A DNA stretch of 18,459 nt from an uncultured Variovorax sp. (GTDB lineage Bacteria > Pseudomonadota > Gammaproteobacteria > Burkholderiales > Burkholderiaceae_C): contig CAIQMJ010000655.1 of NCBI GenBank assembly GCA_903872875.1, positions 1-18,459 on the forward strand, in the 5' to 3' direction. This document shows positions 1 through 14,054 of the stretch, in pieces (within the stretch, counting starts at the first letter, position 1; each line of letters begins with the position of its first letter). The position numbers and the translations under genes are program-made. The notes beneath the pieces are model-generated. The model worked only from the letters and a program-made list of their open reading frames with translations. It was not told the DNA's origin and did no database searches.

Positions 1-300
1 CGTCCAGTGCAGGTCTGACTGCGTTGCGGGCACGCGCAGCACCACTTGCCAGTCGGGCGCGTCGGCCGCGATCGCCACGGCGGGCGGTGCGCCTTCGCGC
101 CAGGCGGCGGCCTCGGCCAGTTCCAGGCTGCGTTGCGGCGGCACGTCCGGATCGATGCCGAAGCTCGCGAGCAGCGCGCTCAGATGTGCCGGCGTGGCGA
201 CGTGGCGGTGGCCGAAGATGTCGTTGTATTCGGGCGCGATGCCGAAGTGGGCGCACAGGCGCAGCAGCGCGTCGTGCTGCGCGGGGGATGCGTCATGCAA
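1..300 (-). CDS. malQ: 4-alpha-glucanotransferase (amylomaltase), N-terminal part, cut by window edge
   Basis: This is the first 100 codons of a GH77 4-alpha-glucanotransferase, which moves maltodextrin segments between chains and releases glucose in the cytoplasm. The protein opens MHDASPAQHDALLRLCAHFG and continues with an EYNDIFGHRH segment, a pattern typical of MalQ N-termini in this group (family recognition from memory). The catalytic GH77 barrel lies beyond the left edge, so it cannot be checked. The start is TTG at 300-298: it sits 7 nt behind GGAG (311-308), and the frame matches the family from there. An ATG at 296-294 is in another frame that stops after 38 codons. The gene overlaps the treZ stop by 8 bp, so translation is probably coupled. 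It would rework linear maltodextrins released by GlgX debranching; treY is expected further left. Confidence 0.85.
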   Translation of the reverse strand, partial: MHDASPAQHDALLRLCAHFGIAPEYNDIFGHRHVATPAHLSALLASFGIDPDVPPQRSLELAEAAAWREGAPPAVAIAADAPDWQVVLRVPATQSDLHWT

Positions 301-2142
301 AGTGGTTCTCCGCCAGGGTGATGCAGACGCCGCCCGGCGCGAGCCGCAGCGTGTCGTTGGAATCGGACTCGGGTTCTGCGCCGTAGGCATACAGCGTGTC
401 GCCATCGGGCGCCGCGACGCCGGCGATGGGGTCGTGGCCGAAATGCGCCACCAGCTGCAGGCGTGCGCCGCCCGGTTGGCCGTCGGCGCCGCCGATCGGC
501 CATTCGACGCGCAGTGCCTCGCCGTCTCGCCAGAAGCGTCCGCCGCTGCGCTGGCCTTCCAGCCGCGGCACCAGTGCGCGCCGCCGGATGCCGAGCAGCG
601 CATGGATGTGCGCCATGAACTCGCGGTGCGGCGTGCTCAGCCGCTCGTCCCAGCGCAGCCGCGAAGCGACGAAGGTCGATGCCGCGTTCGGATCCGGAAT
701 GCGGGCGCGCGCCGCCTCGTCGGCGAAGGCCGCGAACTTGCCGAACTCGGCACGCCGGCCGTTCGACACCGCTGCCGCCAGTTCCGGGCCGAAGTCGCAG
801 AAGTACAGGAAGGGCGTCGACGCCGCGTATTCCTCGCCCATGAAAAGCATCGGCACATGCGGCGACAGCAGCAGGCAGGCGTAGGCCGCCTGAAGCAGTC
901 CGGGGTCGGCCAGCGAGGCGATGCGGTCGCCGAAGGCACGGTTGCCGACCTGGTCGTGCGTCTGCAGGAAGGAAACGAAAGCACCGAGCGGCAGGTGCGT
1001 GCTCGGCTCGCCGCGCGCCTCGCCGTCGCGGAACGGCGAAGGCTGGCCCTGGTAGACGAAGCCCTGTGCCAGTGCACGGCCGAACTGCGACACGGCGTCG
1101 TCCGCATAGTCGGCGTAGTAGCCGTCGGTGTCGCCGGTCACGAGCACGTGCGCGGCGTGGTGCAGGTCGTCGTTCCATTGCGCGGTTGCGCCGAGCGGCT
1201 GGCCGTCGGCGTCGCGTTCGAGGTAATGCGCACCGTTGGCATCGTTCTCCAGCACGACATGGATCTGGCGTACACGGCCCGGACCCTCGCGCAATGCGGC
1301 GCAGATCTCCTGCACGATGTCCGGCGTGGAGTCGTCGCGGATGGCGTGCACGGCGTCCATGCGCAGGCCATCGAAGCGGAACTCCTCGACCCAGTAGAGC
1401 GCGTTGTGCACGAAGAAGTCGCGCACGGTGCGCGCCAGTTCCCCGTCGTAGTTGATGGCCGCGCCCCAGGGCGTCTGGTGCGCCGCGTTGAAGAAGGCCG
1501 GACTGCCCGCATGCAGGTAGTTGCCCTCCGGGCCGAAGTGGTTGTAGACCACATCGAGCAGCACCATCAGCCCGAGCGCGTGTGCCGCGTCGACAAAAGC
1601 CTTCAGCGCTTCCGGCGGACCATAGGCGGCGTCGGGCGCGAACAGCAGCACGCCGTCGTAGCCCCAGCCACGCTGGCCGGGGAAATCGGCGACCGGCATC
1701 AGCTCGACCACGGTGATGCCCAGCGCCACCAGTTCGGGCAGCCGCTGCTGCGCGGCAGCGAAACTGCCTTCGGGCGTGAAGGTTCCGATGTGCAGTTCGT
1801 AGATCACCGCTTCGGACCAGGGGCGGCCTGTCCAGCCCGTGTCGCGCCAGTCGAATGCTCCCGGCGCAACCACCTCGCTGGCCTCGTGCACGTCGTCCGG
1901 ATTGCGGCGCGAGGCCGGATCGGGCACCAGCTGGCCGTCGGGCAGCCGGAAGCGATAGCGATCACCGGCGCGCCCATCTGCGACGTCCAGCCGATGCCAG
2001 CCGCCGGGCTCGGCGTGCATGGCGATCGGGGCTGCGCCGTTGCGCACGAGATCGACGCGCTCGAAGCCGGGCGACCAGAACTGGAAGCGCACGCCGCCCT
2101 CGTCGAGGACCGCGGCACCGAAAGGCATGGCATGGATGTGTT

Positions 2143-2146
<4 letters not shown>
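293..2146 (-). CDS. treZ: Malto-oligosyltrehalose trehalohydrolase (TreZ)
   Basis: This cytoplasmic GH13 enzyme cleaves the alpha-1,4 bond next to the trehalose end of maltooligosyl-trehalose and releases free trehalose. It is the second step of the TreY-TreZ route. The product is 617 aa, normal for the family. An N-terminal CBM48/E-set domain occupies about residues 8-95, and the barrel starts near residue 110. The catalytic set is complete: nucleophile Asp264 (LRMDAVHAI), acid/base Glu300 (VVLEND) and Asp398 (QTHDQVGNR). DVVYNHFGPEGNYL (198-211) and FMGEEYAA are further TreZ hallmarks. The ATG at 2146 overlaps the glgX stop in an ATGA arrangement and has no clear Shine-Dalgarno sequence, so it is probably translated by coupling. 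Met7 is an alternative start. The frame is open to 2431, but that part lies inside glgX. Confidence 0.95.
308..311 (-). promoter_or_regulatory. Ribosome binding site of malQ inside the treZ 3' end
   Basis: GGAG on the minus strand lies 7 nt before a TTG codon. It decides the malQ start, because no ATG or GTG in the correct frame is found at a suitable distance. It sits within the last codons of treZ. Confidence 0.6.
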
Positions 2147-4296
<2,150 letters not shown>

Positions 4297-4320
4297 GTCG
4301 GGCTGGTGTCCTTTTCTCGA

Positions 4321-5025
4321 TCAGAGACGCTTGTCGTCCGTCGGGTCCTTCGGGTCGCGCGAACGCCGCGGCCACCATTGCTCGATGCGTTCTTGCGCCC
4401 AGTCCTTGCCGCCCAGGCCGAAGGCCAGCGCAATGGCGAACACCACGCCGCCGAGGATCACCAGGAAGCTCTCCCGCACGATGTCGCCGCCGACCTTGAT
4501 CTGGTCCAGCGCGATCAGCACCACGAAGGCCAGCACCGCGTATTGCGCAAGCCGGCCGAGCAGCGCCGCGTCCTGCAGCTGAACACTGCGGCAGTAGCCC
4601 TGCACCATGTCGCGGATGAAGCGCGCGAAGTAGGCGCCGAAGGCCAGAACCAGCAGCGCGACGAACACGTTCGGCACGAACCACACCACGCGGCCCAGCA
4701 GGTCGGTGATGTAGGTGAGGCCCAGGCCGTTGAAGGCAATCAGCAGCGCCGCCAATATCACCAGCCAGTAGGCGAGCGCGCCGAAGATGGTGGTGGTGTC
4801 GCCCGCCATGCCGCCCTGGCGCAGGAAGTTGTCCAGGCCGGAGCGCTCGGTCAGCACCGGGAAGTTGATGGCGCGCAGCGCCTTGACCAGCGCGAAGCGC
4901 GCGACCTTGGCGAGCAGCCAGCCGCCGAACACCACGACGATGGCGATCAGCAGCCGCGGTACGAAAGCCCCGATCTGGTACAGGATGGCCCGGACGGGCT
5001 CCAGGTGAATGCCGAAATCTTCCAT
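4321..5025 (-). CDS. Small integral membrane protein of the MscS-like conserved-TM-helix type
   Basis: This 234-aa inner-membrane protein has about five predicted membrane segments, by eye at residues 20-42, 83-100, 112-135, 157-175 and 185-206. The repeated pattern of an amphipathic FVP stretch followed by a hydrophobic helix, and the closing GLGGKDWAQERIEQW, resemble the pore-lining part of MscS-family mechanosensitive channels and the conserved-TM-helix proteins (PF05552-like). The long soluble beta domain and vestibule of MscS are absent; only a short charged tail (RSRDPKDPTDDKRL) follows. The start is the ATG at 5025, 9 nt after GGAG (5038-5035), and not the upstream ATG at 5061. It lies 39 bp after treS-mak and 24 bp before glgX, inside an operon of cytosolic sugar enzymes. 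A role in osmotic sensing or solute release is inference from context; the gating function is unproven. Confidence 0.8.
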   Translation of the reverse strand: MEDFGIHLEPVRAILYQIGAFVPRLLIAIVVVFGGWLLAKVARFALVKALRAINFPVLTERSGLDNFLRQGGMAGDTTTIFGALAYWLVILAALLIAFNGLGLTYITDLLGRVVWFVPNVFVALLVLAFGAYFARFIRDMVQGYCRSVQLQDAALLGRLAQYAVLAFVVLIALDQIKVGGDIVRESFLVILGGVVFAIALAFGLGGKDWAQERIEQWWPRRSRDPKDPTDDKRL

Positions 5026-5064
5026 GGTGACTTTCTCCAATTCAGTGGATGCGGCGTGCACCCG

Positions 5065-8406
<3,342 letters not shown>

Positions 8407-8423
8407 GCGGGAATTCCTCTCGC

Positions 8424-10577
8424 TCACTCGAAGTAGTCGAAGTCGTTTTCGTTGCGCACGCGGCGCCGCACCACGAAGACGTGGGCGGGCGTGTAGTGCG
8501 GGTCGAGGCGAACGTAGTGGTAGTCGCCCTCCCACAGGAAGTGCTGGTCGCTCAACAGGTCGTGCACCTGGAAGGAATGGCCGGGCGGCACGCCGATCGA
8601 CGCCGGCGTGAGGTTGATCCATCCAAACTGCGCGTTGTCGGGGTCCAGGTTGACCACCGTCACGACCACGTTCCTGCCGTCCGCCGAGGCCTTCGCATAG
8701 GCCAGCAGCCGGTCGTTCTCGACCGGCAGGAAGCGCAGGCTGCCATTGGCCTGCAGCGCCGGGTTGTCATGGCGGATCTGATTGATGCGCGCAATCAACG
8801 GTGCGATGCTCTTCGGCTGACCGTGATCCCAGGTGCGCAGCTGGTACTTCTCGGAATCCAGATATTCCTCGCTGCCCTCGTGCCGCGGCAGGTGCTCGAT
8901 CAGCTCGTAGGCCGGACCATAGATGCCGTAGCTCGCCGCCAGCGTGGCTGCCAGCACCAGCCGCAGCCGGAACATCGACGGGTTGCCGCTCTGCAGTTGC
9001 TCGTGGAGGATGTCCGGCGTGTTCGGCCACACGTTGGGCCGGAAGTATTCGTGGCCAGGGCCCTTCGACAGCTCGGTGAAGTACGCGGTCAACTCTTCCT
9101 TCGTGTTGCGCCACGTGTAGTACGTGTACGACTGCGAGAAGCCCAGCTTCGCGAGCCGATGCATCACCTTCGGCCGCGTGAAGGCTTCGGCAAGGAAGAT
9201 CACCGTCGGGTGCTCGCGCTTGATCTCGGTGATCACCCATTCCCAGAACGAGAAGGCCTTGGTGTGCGGGTTGTCCACACGGAAGATCGTCACGCCCTGC
9301 GCGATCCAGTGGTCGAACACGCTCTTGAGTTCGAGCCACAGGCCTTGCCAGTCGTCGCATTCGAAGTTGAACGGATAGATGTCCTGGTACTTCTTGGGCG
9401 GGTTCTCCGCGTACTGCACGCTGCCGTCGGGCCGCCAGCGGAACCAGCCCGGATGTTCCTTCACATACGGGTGGTCCGGCGCGCACTGGAACGCGATGTC
9501 CATCGCGATGTCGATGCCGCGCTGGCGCGCCGCGTTCACCAGATGGCGGAAGTCTTCCGGCGTGCCCAGCTCGGGCAGGATCGACTTGTGGCCGCCTTCG
9601 GTCGAACCGATCGCCCAGGGGCTACCGACGTCGCCGGGCTCGGTCGTGAGCGCGTTGTTGCGGCCCTTGCGCTGTACGCGACCGACCGGATGGATCGGCG
9701 GAAAGTACAGCACGTCGAAGCCCATGTCCGCGATCGCCGGCAGCCGCGCCTCGACATCGCGGAAGGTGCCGTGCACACCGGGCTCGGTGCCGGCCGAGCG
9801 CGGGAACAGTTCGTACCAGCTGCTGAAGCGCGCGCGTTCGCGGTCGACGATGAGGGGCAGCTCGACGCTGAAGCGTGCCTCGTGGCGGCGGTCGGGGTAG
9901 AGCGATGCGAGGCGTGCCAATTCGGTGTCGAGTGCCAGCGCCTTGAGGCTCGTGCCGTCGATCTTGCGGTCCGCCGCGCCCAGGTCGAGTGCCTGCGCGA
10001 AGCGATGCAGTTCGGTCGCATGCCGGCCGGTTGCGCGGCCGGCGGCGGCGGCGATCTCGATCGCACCGACCTGTGCGGCGATGCGGATGTCCTCGTCGTC
10101 GATGCGCCGCGCGAGTTCGCTGCGCCACGATGAAAAGGCGTCGACCCAGGCGACCACGGTGTAGCTGTAGCGGCCGGGCGTCGATGGCGCGAAAGAGGCC
10201 TCCCAGACATCGTTGTTGAGCAGCACCATCGGCACTTCATGCGCATGCTCGGCACCGTCCACGCGCCACTGCAGCATCACGCGCAGCGCGTCGTGGCCAT
10301 CGGTGAAGCAATGCGCCTTCACCTCGACCGGCTCGCCCGCGGTCCGCTTGATCGCGAAGCGTCCGCCGTCGACCACCGGCAGCACCGCATCGATCACCGC
10401 GCGTACCTGGCCGTCGGGCGGCAGGCTGGCGAACGGGGATGGCGTGGCGAGCAGCGCGGGCGTCGGCGCGTCGGTCTTCGAAGGCGTCGGAGGGGAGGAT
10501 GGACTGATGGGCGGCATGACGGTCGGTGCGGTCGGTGCGGTTGGCGCGGAGGGCTTGGCGGAGGTTTTCTTTTTCAT
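8424..10577 (-). CDS. glgE: Alpha-1,4-glucan:maltose-1-phosphate maltosyltransferase (GlgE)
   Basis: GlgE, a GH13 subfamily 3 enzyme, adds maltosyl units from maltose-1-phosphate to the non-reducing end of alpha-1,4-glucans, with phosphate leaving. The product is 717 aa. Nucleophile Asp435 (IFRVDNPHTK), acid/base Glu464 (FLAEAFTRP) and Asp522 (PNTPDIL) are present; the 29-residue spacing of the first two equals that of the studied Streptomyces enzyme (Asp394/Glu423, from memory). SSWYELFPRS (252-261) and YFPPIHPVGR (291-300) are strong GlgE markers. Residues 1-50 are a Lys-start, Ala/Pro/Thr/Ser-rich tail with an APT triplet repeat, probably disordered. I chose the ATG at 10577, 13 bp after the glgB stop; an in-frame ATG at 10613 would overlap glgB. 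Neither has a good Shine-Dalgarno sequence, so the start carries some doubt. Confidence 0.95.
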   Translation of the reverse strand: MKKKTSAKPSAPTAPTAPTVMPPISPSSPPTPSKTDAPTPALLATPSPFASLPPDGQVRAVIDAVLPVVDGGRFAIKRTAGEPVEVKAHCFTDGHDALRVMLQWRVDGAEHAHEVPMVLLNNDVWEASFAPSTPGRYSYTVVAWVDAFSSWRSELARRIDDEDIRIAAQVGAIEIAAAAGRATGRHATELHRFAQALDLGAADRKIDGTSLKALALDTELARLASLYPDRRHEARFSVELPLIVDRERARFSSWYELFPRSAGTEPGVHGTFRDVEARLPAIADMGFDVLYFPPIHPVGRVQRKGRNNALTTEPGDVGSPWAIGSTEGGHKSILPELGTPEDFRHLVNAARQRGIDIAMDIAFQCAPDHPYVKEHPGWFRWRPDGSVQYAENPPKKYQDIYPFNFECDDWQGLWLELKSVFDHWIAQGVTIFRVDNPHTKAFSFWEWVITEIKREHPTVIFLAEAFTRPKVMHRLAKLGFSQSYTYYTWRNTKEELTAYFTELSKGPGHEYFRPNVWPNTPDILHEQLQSGNPSMFRLRLVLAATLAASYGIYGPAYELIEHLPRHEGSEEYLDSEKYQLRTWDHGQPKSIAPLIARINQIRHDNPALQANGSLRFLPVENDRLLAYAKASADGRNVVVTVVNLDPDNAQFGWINLTPASIGVPPGHSFQVHDLLSDQHFLWEGDYHYVRLDPHYTPAHVFVVRRRVRNENDFDYFE

Positions 10578-10590
10578 TGCGTTGCCGATG

Positions 10591-12501
10591 TCATGCGTTC
10601 GGTAGCGCGGCATCGTCGGGCGCCAGGATCACCGTGGACAGCGGCGGCAACGTGAGGCTCAGCGAGTACGGCTGGCCGTGCGAAGGCAGAGGCGATGCCG
10701 TGAGGTTGCCCAGGTTGCCCCAGTTGGCGCCGCCGTATTCAGCGGCGTCGCTGTTGAGCAGTTCGCGCCAGCGGCCCGGCCGCGGCACGCCGACCACGTA
10801 GTTGGTGCGCGGCATCGGCGTGAGGTTGCAGGCCACCAGCACGGGTGCGCCGCCGCCGCGCGGCTTGCGCAGGAACACGATCACGCTGCGCTCGGCATCG
10901 TCGGCGCTGATCCACGCGAAGCCTTCCGGCGAGAAGTCGACCTGGTAGAGCGCAGGCTCCGAGCGGTACACACGGTTCAGATCGCGCACCAGGCGCTGCG
11001 TGCCGGCATTCAGCGGGTTCTGGGTGGCCCACCATTCGAGTTCGCCGTCGTGCGTCCACTCACGCCGCTGGCCGAACTCGCAACCCATGAAGAGCAGCTT
11101 CTTGCCGGGATGCGTCCACATCAGGCCGAACAGCGCGCGCAGGTTGGCGAACTGCTGCCACTCGTCGCCGGGCATCTTGCCGATCAGCGAGCCCTTGCCG
11201 TGCACCACTTCGTCGTGCGAAATCGGCAGCACGAAGTTCTCGTTGAAGGCATAGACGGTCGAGAAGGTCAGCTGCCCCTGGTGGTACTTGCGGTACACCG
11301 GGTCCTGCTCGAAGTAGGCCAGGTTGTCGTGCATCCAGCCCATGTTCCATTTCATGCCGAAGCCGAGACCGCCCATCTCGGTCGGGCGCGAGACCATCGG
11401 CCAGGCGGTCGATTCTTCGGCGACCGACACGGTGTCCGGATGCTCGCGGTAGATCGCACGGTTGAGGTCGCGCAAGAAGCCGACGGCTTCGAGGTTCTCG
11501 CGTCCGCCGTGGATGTTGGGAATCCATTCGCCTTGCTTGCGCGCGTAGTCGAGGTAGAGCATCGAGGCCACCGCGTCCACGCGCAGGCCGTCGAGGTGAT
11601 AGTGGTCGAGCCAGAACAGCGCAGACGAAATCAGGAAGCTGCGAACCTCGTTGCGGCCGTAGTTGAAGATGCTCGAATTCCACTCGGGGTGGAAGCCCTG
11701 ACGCGGGTCCGCATGTTCGAACAGGTGCGTACCGTCGAAGAAGCCGAGGCCGTGCTGATCGGTCGGGAAGTGCGACGGAACCCAGTCGAGCAGCACGCCG
11801 ATGCCGCGCTGATGCAGGTGGTCGACGAAGGCCATGAAGTCCTGCGGCGTGCCATAGCGCCAGGTGGGCGCAAAGTAGCCTGTGGTCTGGTAGCCCCACG
11901 ATCCGTAGAACGGATGCTCGGTGACGGGCATCAACTCGACGTGCGTGAAGCCCATCTCCTGCACATAGTCGGCGAGCCGCGTGGCCAGCTCGCGCCAGCC
12001 GAGCATCTGGCCGTCCTGGCGCTGCCAGGAGCCCGGATGCACTTCGTAGATCGACATCGGCGCATCGAGCGCGTTCTTCGCGCCGCGCTGCTGCATCCAT
12101 GCGTCGTCGCTCCAGGTGTGTTCGAGCGACCAGACGCGCGAGCCTGTCGCCGGTGCCGCTTCGGAATAGAACGCGAAGGGGTCGGCCTTGTCGACCACAT
12201 AGCCGGCTTCACGAGAAAAGATGCGGTATTTGTAGACCTGTCCGCGGGTGGCCTCGGGCGCGAAGCCTTCCCAGATGCCGCTGCCGTCGTCGCGTGCCTG
12301 CAGCCGCAGCGCCTGGTCGTTCCAGCCGTTCCAGTCGGCGATGACCGACACGGCCCATGCGTTGGGTGCCCACACCGCGAAGCTGGCGCCCTGGCCGTCG
12401 GGCCGCAGCTGGCAGCCCATGGTGCGGTATAGCTCGGCATGCGAGCCCTCACGGAAAAGCCAGACGTCTTGTTCGCTCAGGCTGGGGGTATCGATGTGCA
12501 C
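10591..12501 (-). CDS. glgB: 1,4-alpha-glucan branching enzyme (GlgB), short form
   Basis: GlgB cuts alpha-1,4 chains and rejoins them as alpha-1,6 branches, here on the polymer made by GlgE. The protein has 636 aa. CBM48 (about 25-125) leads directly into the GH13 barrel with Asp309 (GLRVDAVASM), Glu362 (VAEESTAWP) and Asp430 (PISHDEVVHGKGS). The N-terminal N1 module of about 100 residues found in the E. coli-type 728-aa enzyme is absent, so this is the short form. GEWIPNIHGGRENLEA is a signature segment. The start is GTG at 12501: a perfect AGGAGG (12516-12511) lies 9 nt upstream, and the only earlier start (ATG 12528) would place that site inside the gene. This is the first gene of the operon; a 207-bp gap separates it from phaZ. 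Confidence 0.95.
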   Translation of the reverse strand: MHIDTPSLSEQDVWLFREGSHAELYRTMGCQLRPDGQGASFAVWAPNAWAVSVIADWNGWNDQALRLQARDDGSGIWEGFAPEATRGQVYKYRIFSREAGYVVDKADPFAFYSEAAPATGSRVWSLEHTWSDDAWMQQRGAKNALDAPMSIYEVHPGSWQRQDGQMLGWRELATRLADYVQEMGFTHVELMPVTEHPFYGSWGYQTTGYFAPTWRYGTPQDFMAFVDHLHQRGIGVLLDWVPSHFPTDQHGLGFFDGTHLFEHADPRQGFHPEWNSSIFNYGRNEVRSFLISSALFWLDHYHLDGLRVDAVASMLYLDYARKQGEWIPNIHGGRENLEAVGFLRDLNRAIYREHPDTVSVAEESTAWPMVSRPTEMGGLGFGMKWNMGWMHDNLAYFEQDPVYRKYHQGQLTFSTVYAFNENFVLPISHDEVVHGKGSLIGKMPGDEWQQFANLRALFGLMWTHPGKKLLFMGCEFGQRREWTHDGELEWWATQNPLNAGTQRLVRDLNRVYRSEPALYQVDFSPEGFAWISADDAERSVIVFLRKPRGGGAPVLVACNLTPMPRTNYVVGVPRPGRWRELLNSDAAEYGGANWGNLGNLTASPLPSHGQPYSLSLTLPPLSTVILAPDDAALPNA

Positions 12502-12708
12502 GGGTGAATTCCTCCTGCCCCGGACCATCCGTGAGCTTGCGAGGAATCATTGAAGCGCAGATGTTGCACCGCCGCAGCCGCCGAGCGCGCTTTGGCGTGT
12601 CGGACATTGGCTACGACTGCGGTCGATGCAGGCTTAGGCCGGCACGCGAGGCTGCCCCGACCGCCGCGATCACCTTGACCGAAGCAGTTTTCGAACAGCG
12701 CTTTGCCT
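12502..12708 (-). other. Intergenic region upstream of the glgB-to-malQ operon
   Basis: This 207-bp gap lies between the phaZ stop and the glgB start on the same strand and must contain the operon promoter unless glgB is read through from phaZ. I found no convincing sigma-70 -35/-10 pair and no clear T-tailed terminator hairpin for phaZ. Only the glgB ribosome binding site is evident. Confidence 0.4.
12511..12516 (-). promoter_or_regulatory. Strong Shine-Dalgarno site that fixes the GTG start of glgB
   Basis: AGGAGG on the minus strand sits 9 nt before the GTG at 12501-12499. It is the best ribosome binding site in the window, fitting the first gene of a long operon, and argues against the ATG at 12528. 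Confidence 0.75.
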
Positions 12709-13926
12709 TCAGTGCAACTCGGCTGCGGCGTGGATCGTTTCGCGGACACGCGGGTAGATCTGCGCGTTCCACTTGCTGCCGCTGAAAACGCCGTAGTGCC
12801 CGACGCCGGCCTGCAGATGGTGGCTCTTCAGGTAGGGCCGGATGTTCGGGCACAGGTCCTGCGCCGCGACGGTCTGGCCGACCGCGCAGATGTCGTCGCG
12901 CTCGCCTTCGACGGTCAGCAGCGCGGTCCGGCGGATGGCCGCCGGGTTCACCTTGCGCGTGCCGACCATGAGTTCGCCGCGCGGCAGCTCATAGGTCTGG
13001 AAGACCTTCTCGACCGTCTCGAGATAGAACTCGGCCGGCAGGTCGTTGACGGCCAGGTACTCGTCGTAGAAGGTGCGGATCGGATCGGCCTTTTCGGTCT
13101 CGCCGGCCGCCAGATGCTCGTACATCTTCTTGAACTGTTCCTTGTGCCGCTCCGGGTTCATGCTCATGAACGCGGTCAGCTGCAGGAAGCCCGGATACAC
13201 GCGCCGCATCATGCCGGCGTGCGGCCACGGCACGTGGCTGATCAGGTTCTTCCGGAACCAGTCGATCGGCTTGCTGGTCGCGAGCGCGTTCACGCCCGTC
13301 GGGTTGATGCGGCAATCGACCGGGCCGGCCATCAGCGTCAGGCTGCGCGGCGTGGCGGGGCTGTCGTCCTCGGCCATCAGCGCCGTCGCGGCCAGCGCGG
13401 CGACGCAGGGCTGGCAGACCGCGACCATGTGCACGCCGGGGCCGATCTTCTCGAGGAACTGGACGAGCTGCAGCGTGTAGTCGTCCAGGCCGAAGGCGCC
13501 CTTGGCCAAGGGCACGTCGCGCGCGTTGTGCCAGTCGGTCAGGTACACGTCGTGGTCGCGCAGCAGCGTCCGCACGGTTTCGCGCAGCAACGTCGCGAAA
13601 TGGCCCGACAGTGGTGCAGCCAGCAGCACCGGCGGATGCACGGACTTGGTGTGCTTGCGGAAGTGCAGCAGCGTGCCGAAAGGCGCCGTCATCGTGACCT
13701 CTTCGGTCACCGCGACCTCTGCGCCCTCCGTCATGACCTTGTCGATGCCGTACGCCGGACGGCTGTGGGTCAGCCGCATGCGCGAGAAGACCTCGAGGGC
13801 CGCAGCCATCTTGCGCGTGGCGCTGTGGGGCTGGTCGTTCACCCACATGAATTCGCTGATGTGCTGCGCAGCGAGCCGCAGAGGCGAGAACAGGTCCGAT
13901 TGGTTTTGGTAGGCCCGGTACAGCAT
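12709..13926 (-). CDS. phaZ: Intracellular polyhydroxybutyrate/polyhydroxyalkanoate depolymerase
   Basis: This 405-aa alpha/beta-hydrolase mobilises stored PHB granules inside the cell by thiolytic or hydrolytic cleavage. The nucleophile elbow carries Cys instead of Ser: VAVCQPCVAAL with Cys171. Asp344 (EGERDDI) and His377 (GVGHYGVFSG) complete the triad; these three positions are offset by 11-12 residues from the Ralstonia PhaZa1 triad Cys183-Asp355-His388 (from memory). There is no signal peptide, in agreement with the intracellular family. The start MLYRAYQNQSDLF is usual for Burkholderiales PhaZ proteins, although its ribosome binding site is weak. The gene is divergent from the GST-like gene (128-bp gap) and lies upstream of the glucan operon on the same strand, so two carbon-reserve systems adjoin. 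Confidence in the family is high; exact substrate chain length is not readable from sequence. Confidence 0.93.
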   Translation of the reverse strand: MLYRAYQNQSDLFSPLRLAAQHISEFMWVNDQPHSATRKMAAALEVFSRMRLTHSRPAYGIDKVMTEGAEVAVTEEVTMTAPFGTLLHFRKHTKSVHPPVLLAAPLSGHFATLLRETVRTLLRDHDVYLTDWHNARDVPLAKGAFGLDDYTLQLVQFLEKIGPGVHMVAVCQPCVAALAATALMAEDDSPATPRSLTLMAGPVDCRINPTGVNALATSKPIDWFRKNLISHVPWPHAGMMRRVYPGFLQLTAFMSMNPERHKEQFKKMYEHLAAGETEKADPIRTFYDEYLAVNDLPAEFYLETVEKVFQTYELPRGELMVGTRKVNPAAIRRTALLTVEGERDDICAVGQTVAAQDLCPNIRPYLKSHHLQAGVGHYGVFSGSKWNAQIYPRVRETIHAAAELH

Positions 13927-14054
13927 GCCGGATCACAGGCAAGTTGCGGGCCAAGCGGTGCCGCCGCTGTCGCTCGCGTGCACCGTCCCGGCGCGCGTGG
14001 CATGGGCCTTGCACTGCCGCACCACGATCGGGTATCCCCAAGGAGCACACGCAC

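Noticed and set aside
180..296. ATG at 296-294 overlapping the treZ stop as a possible malQ start
   Set aside because: That frame ends after 38 codons; the adjacent frame from TTG at 300 gives the MalQ-like N-terminus and has a better-spaced ribosome binding site.
8407..8622. N-terminal extension of TreS-Mak to 8622
   Set aside because: The added 72 residues lie inside glgE, look unlike any TreS, and the ATG at 8406 has a good Shine-Dalgarno sequence.
10578..10613. Upstream ATG at 10613 as the GlgE start
   Set aside because: It would overlap glgB by 23 bp without a ribosome binding site; the ATG at 10577 just after the glgB stop is simpler, though not proven.
14009..14038. TTGCAC, 18-bp spacer, TATCCC as a sigma-70 promoter for the GST gene
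   Set aside because: Only 3 of 6 matches in each box, and the predicted start would fall inside the Shine-Dalgarno sequence.
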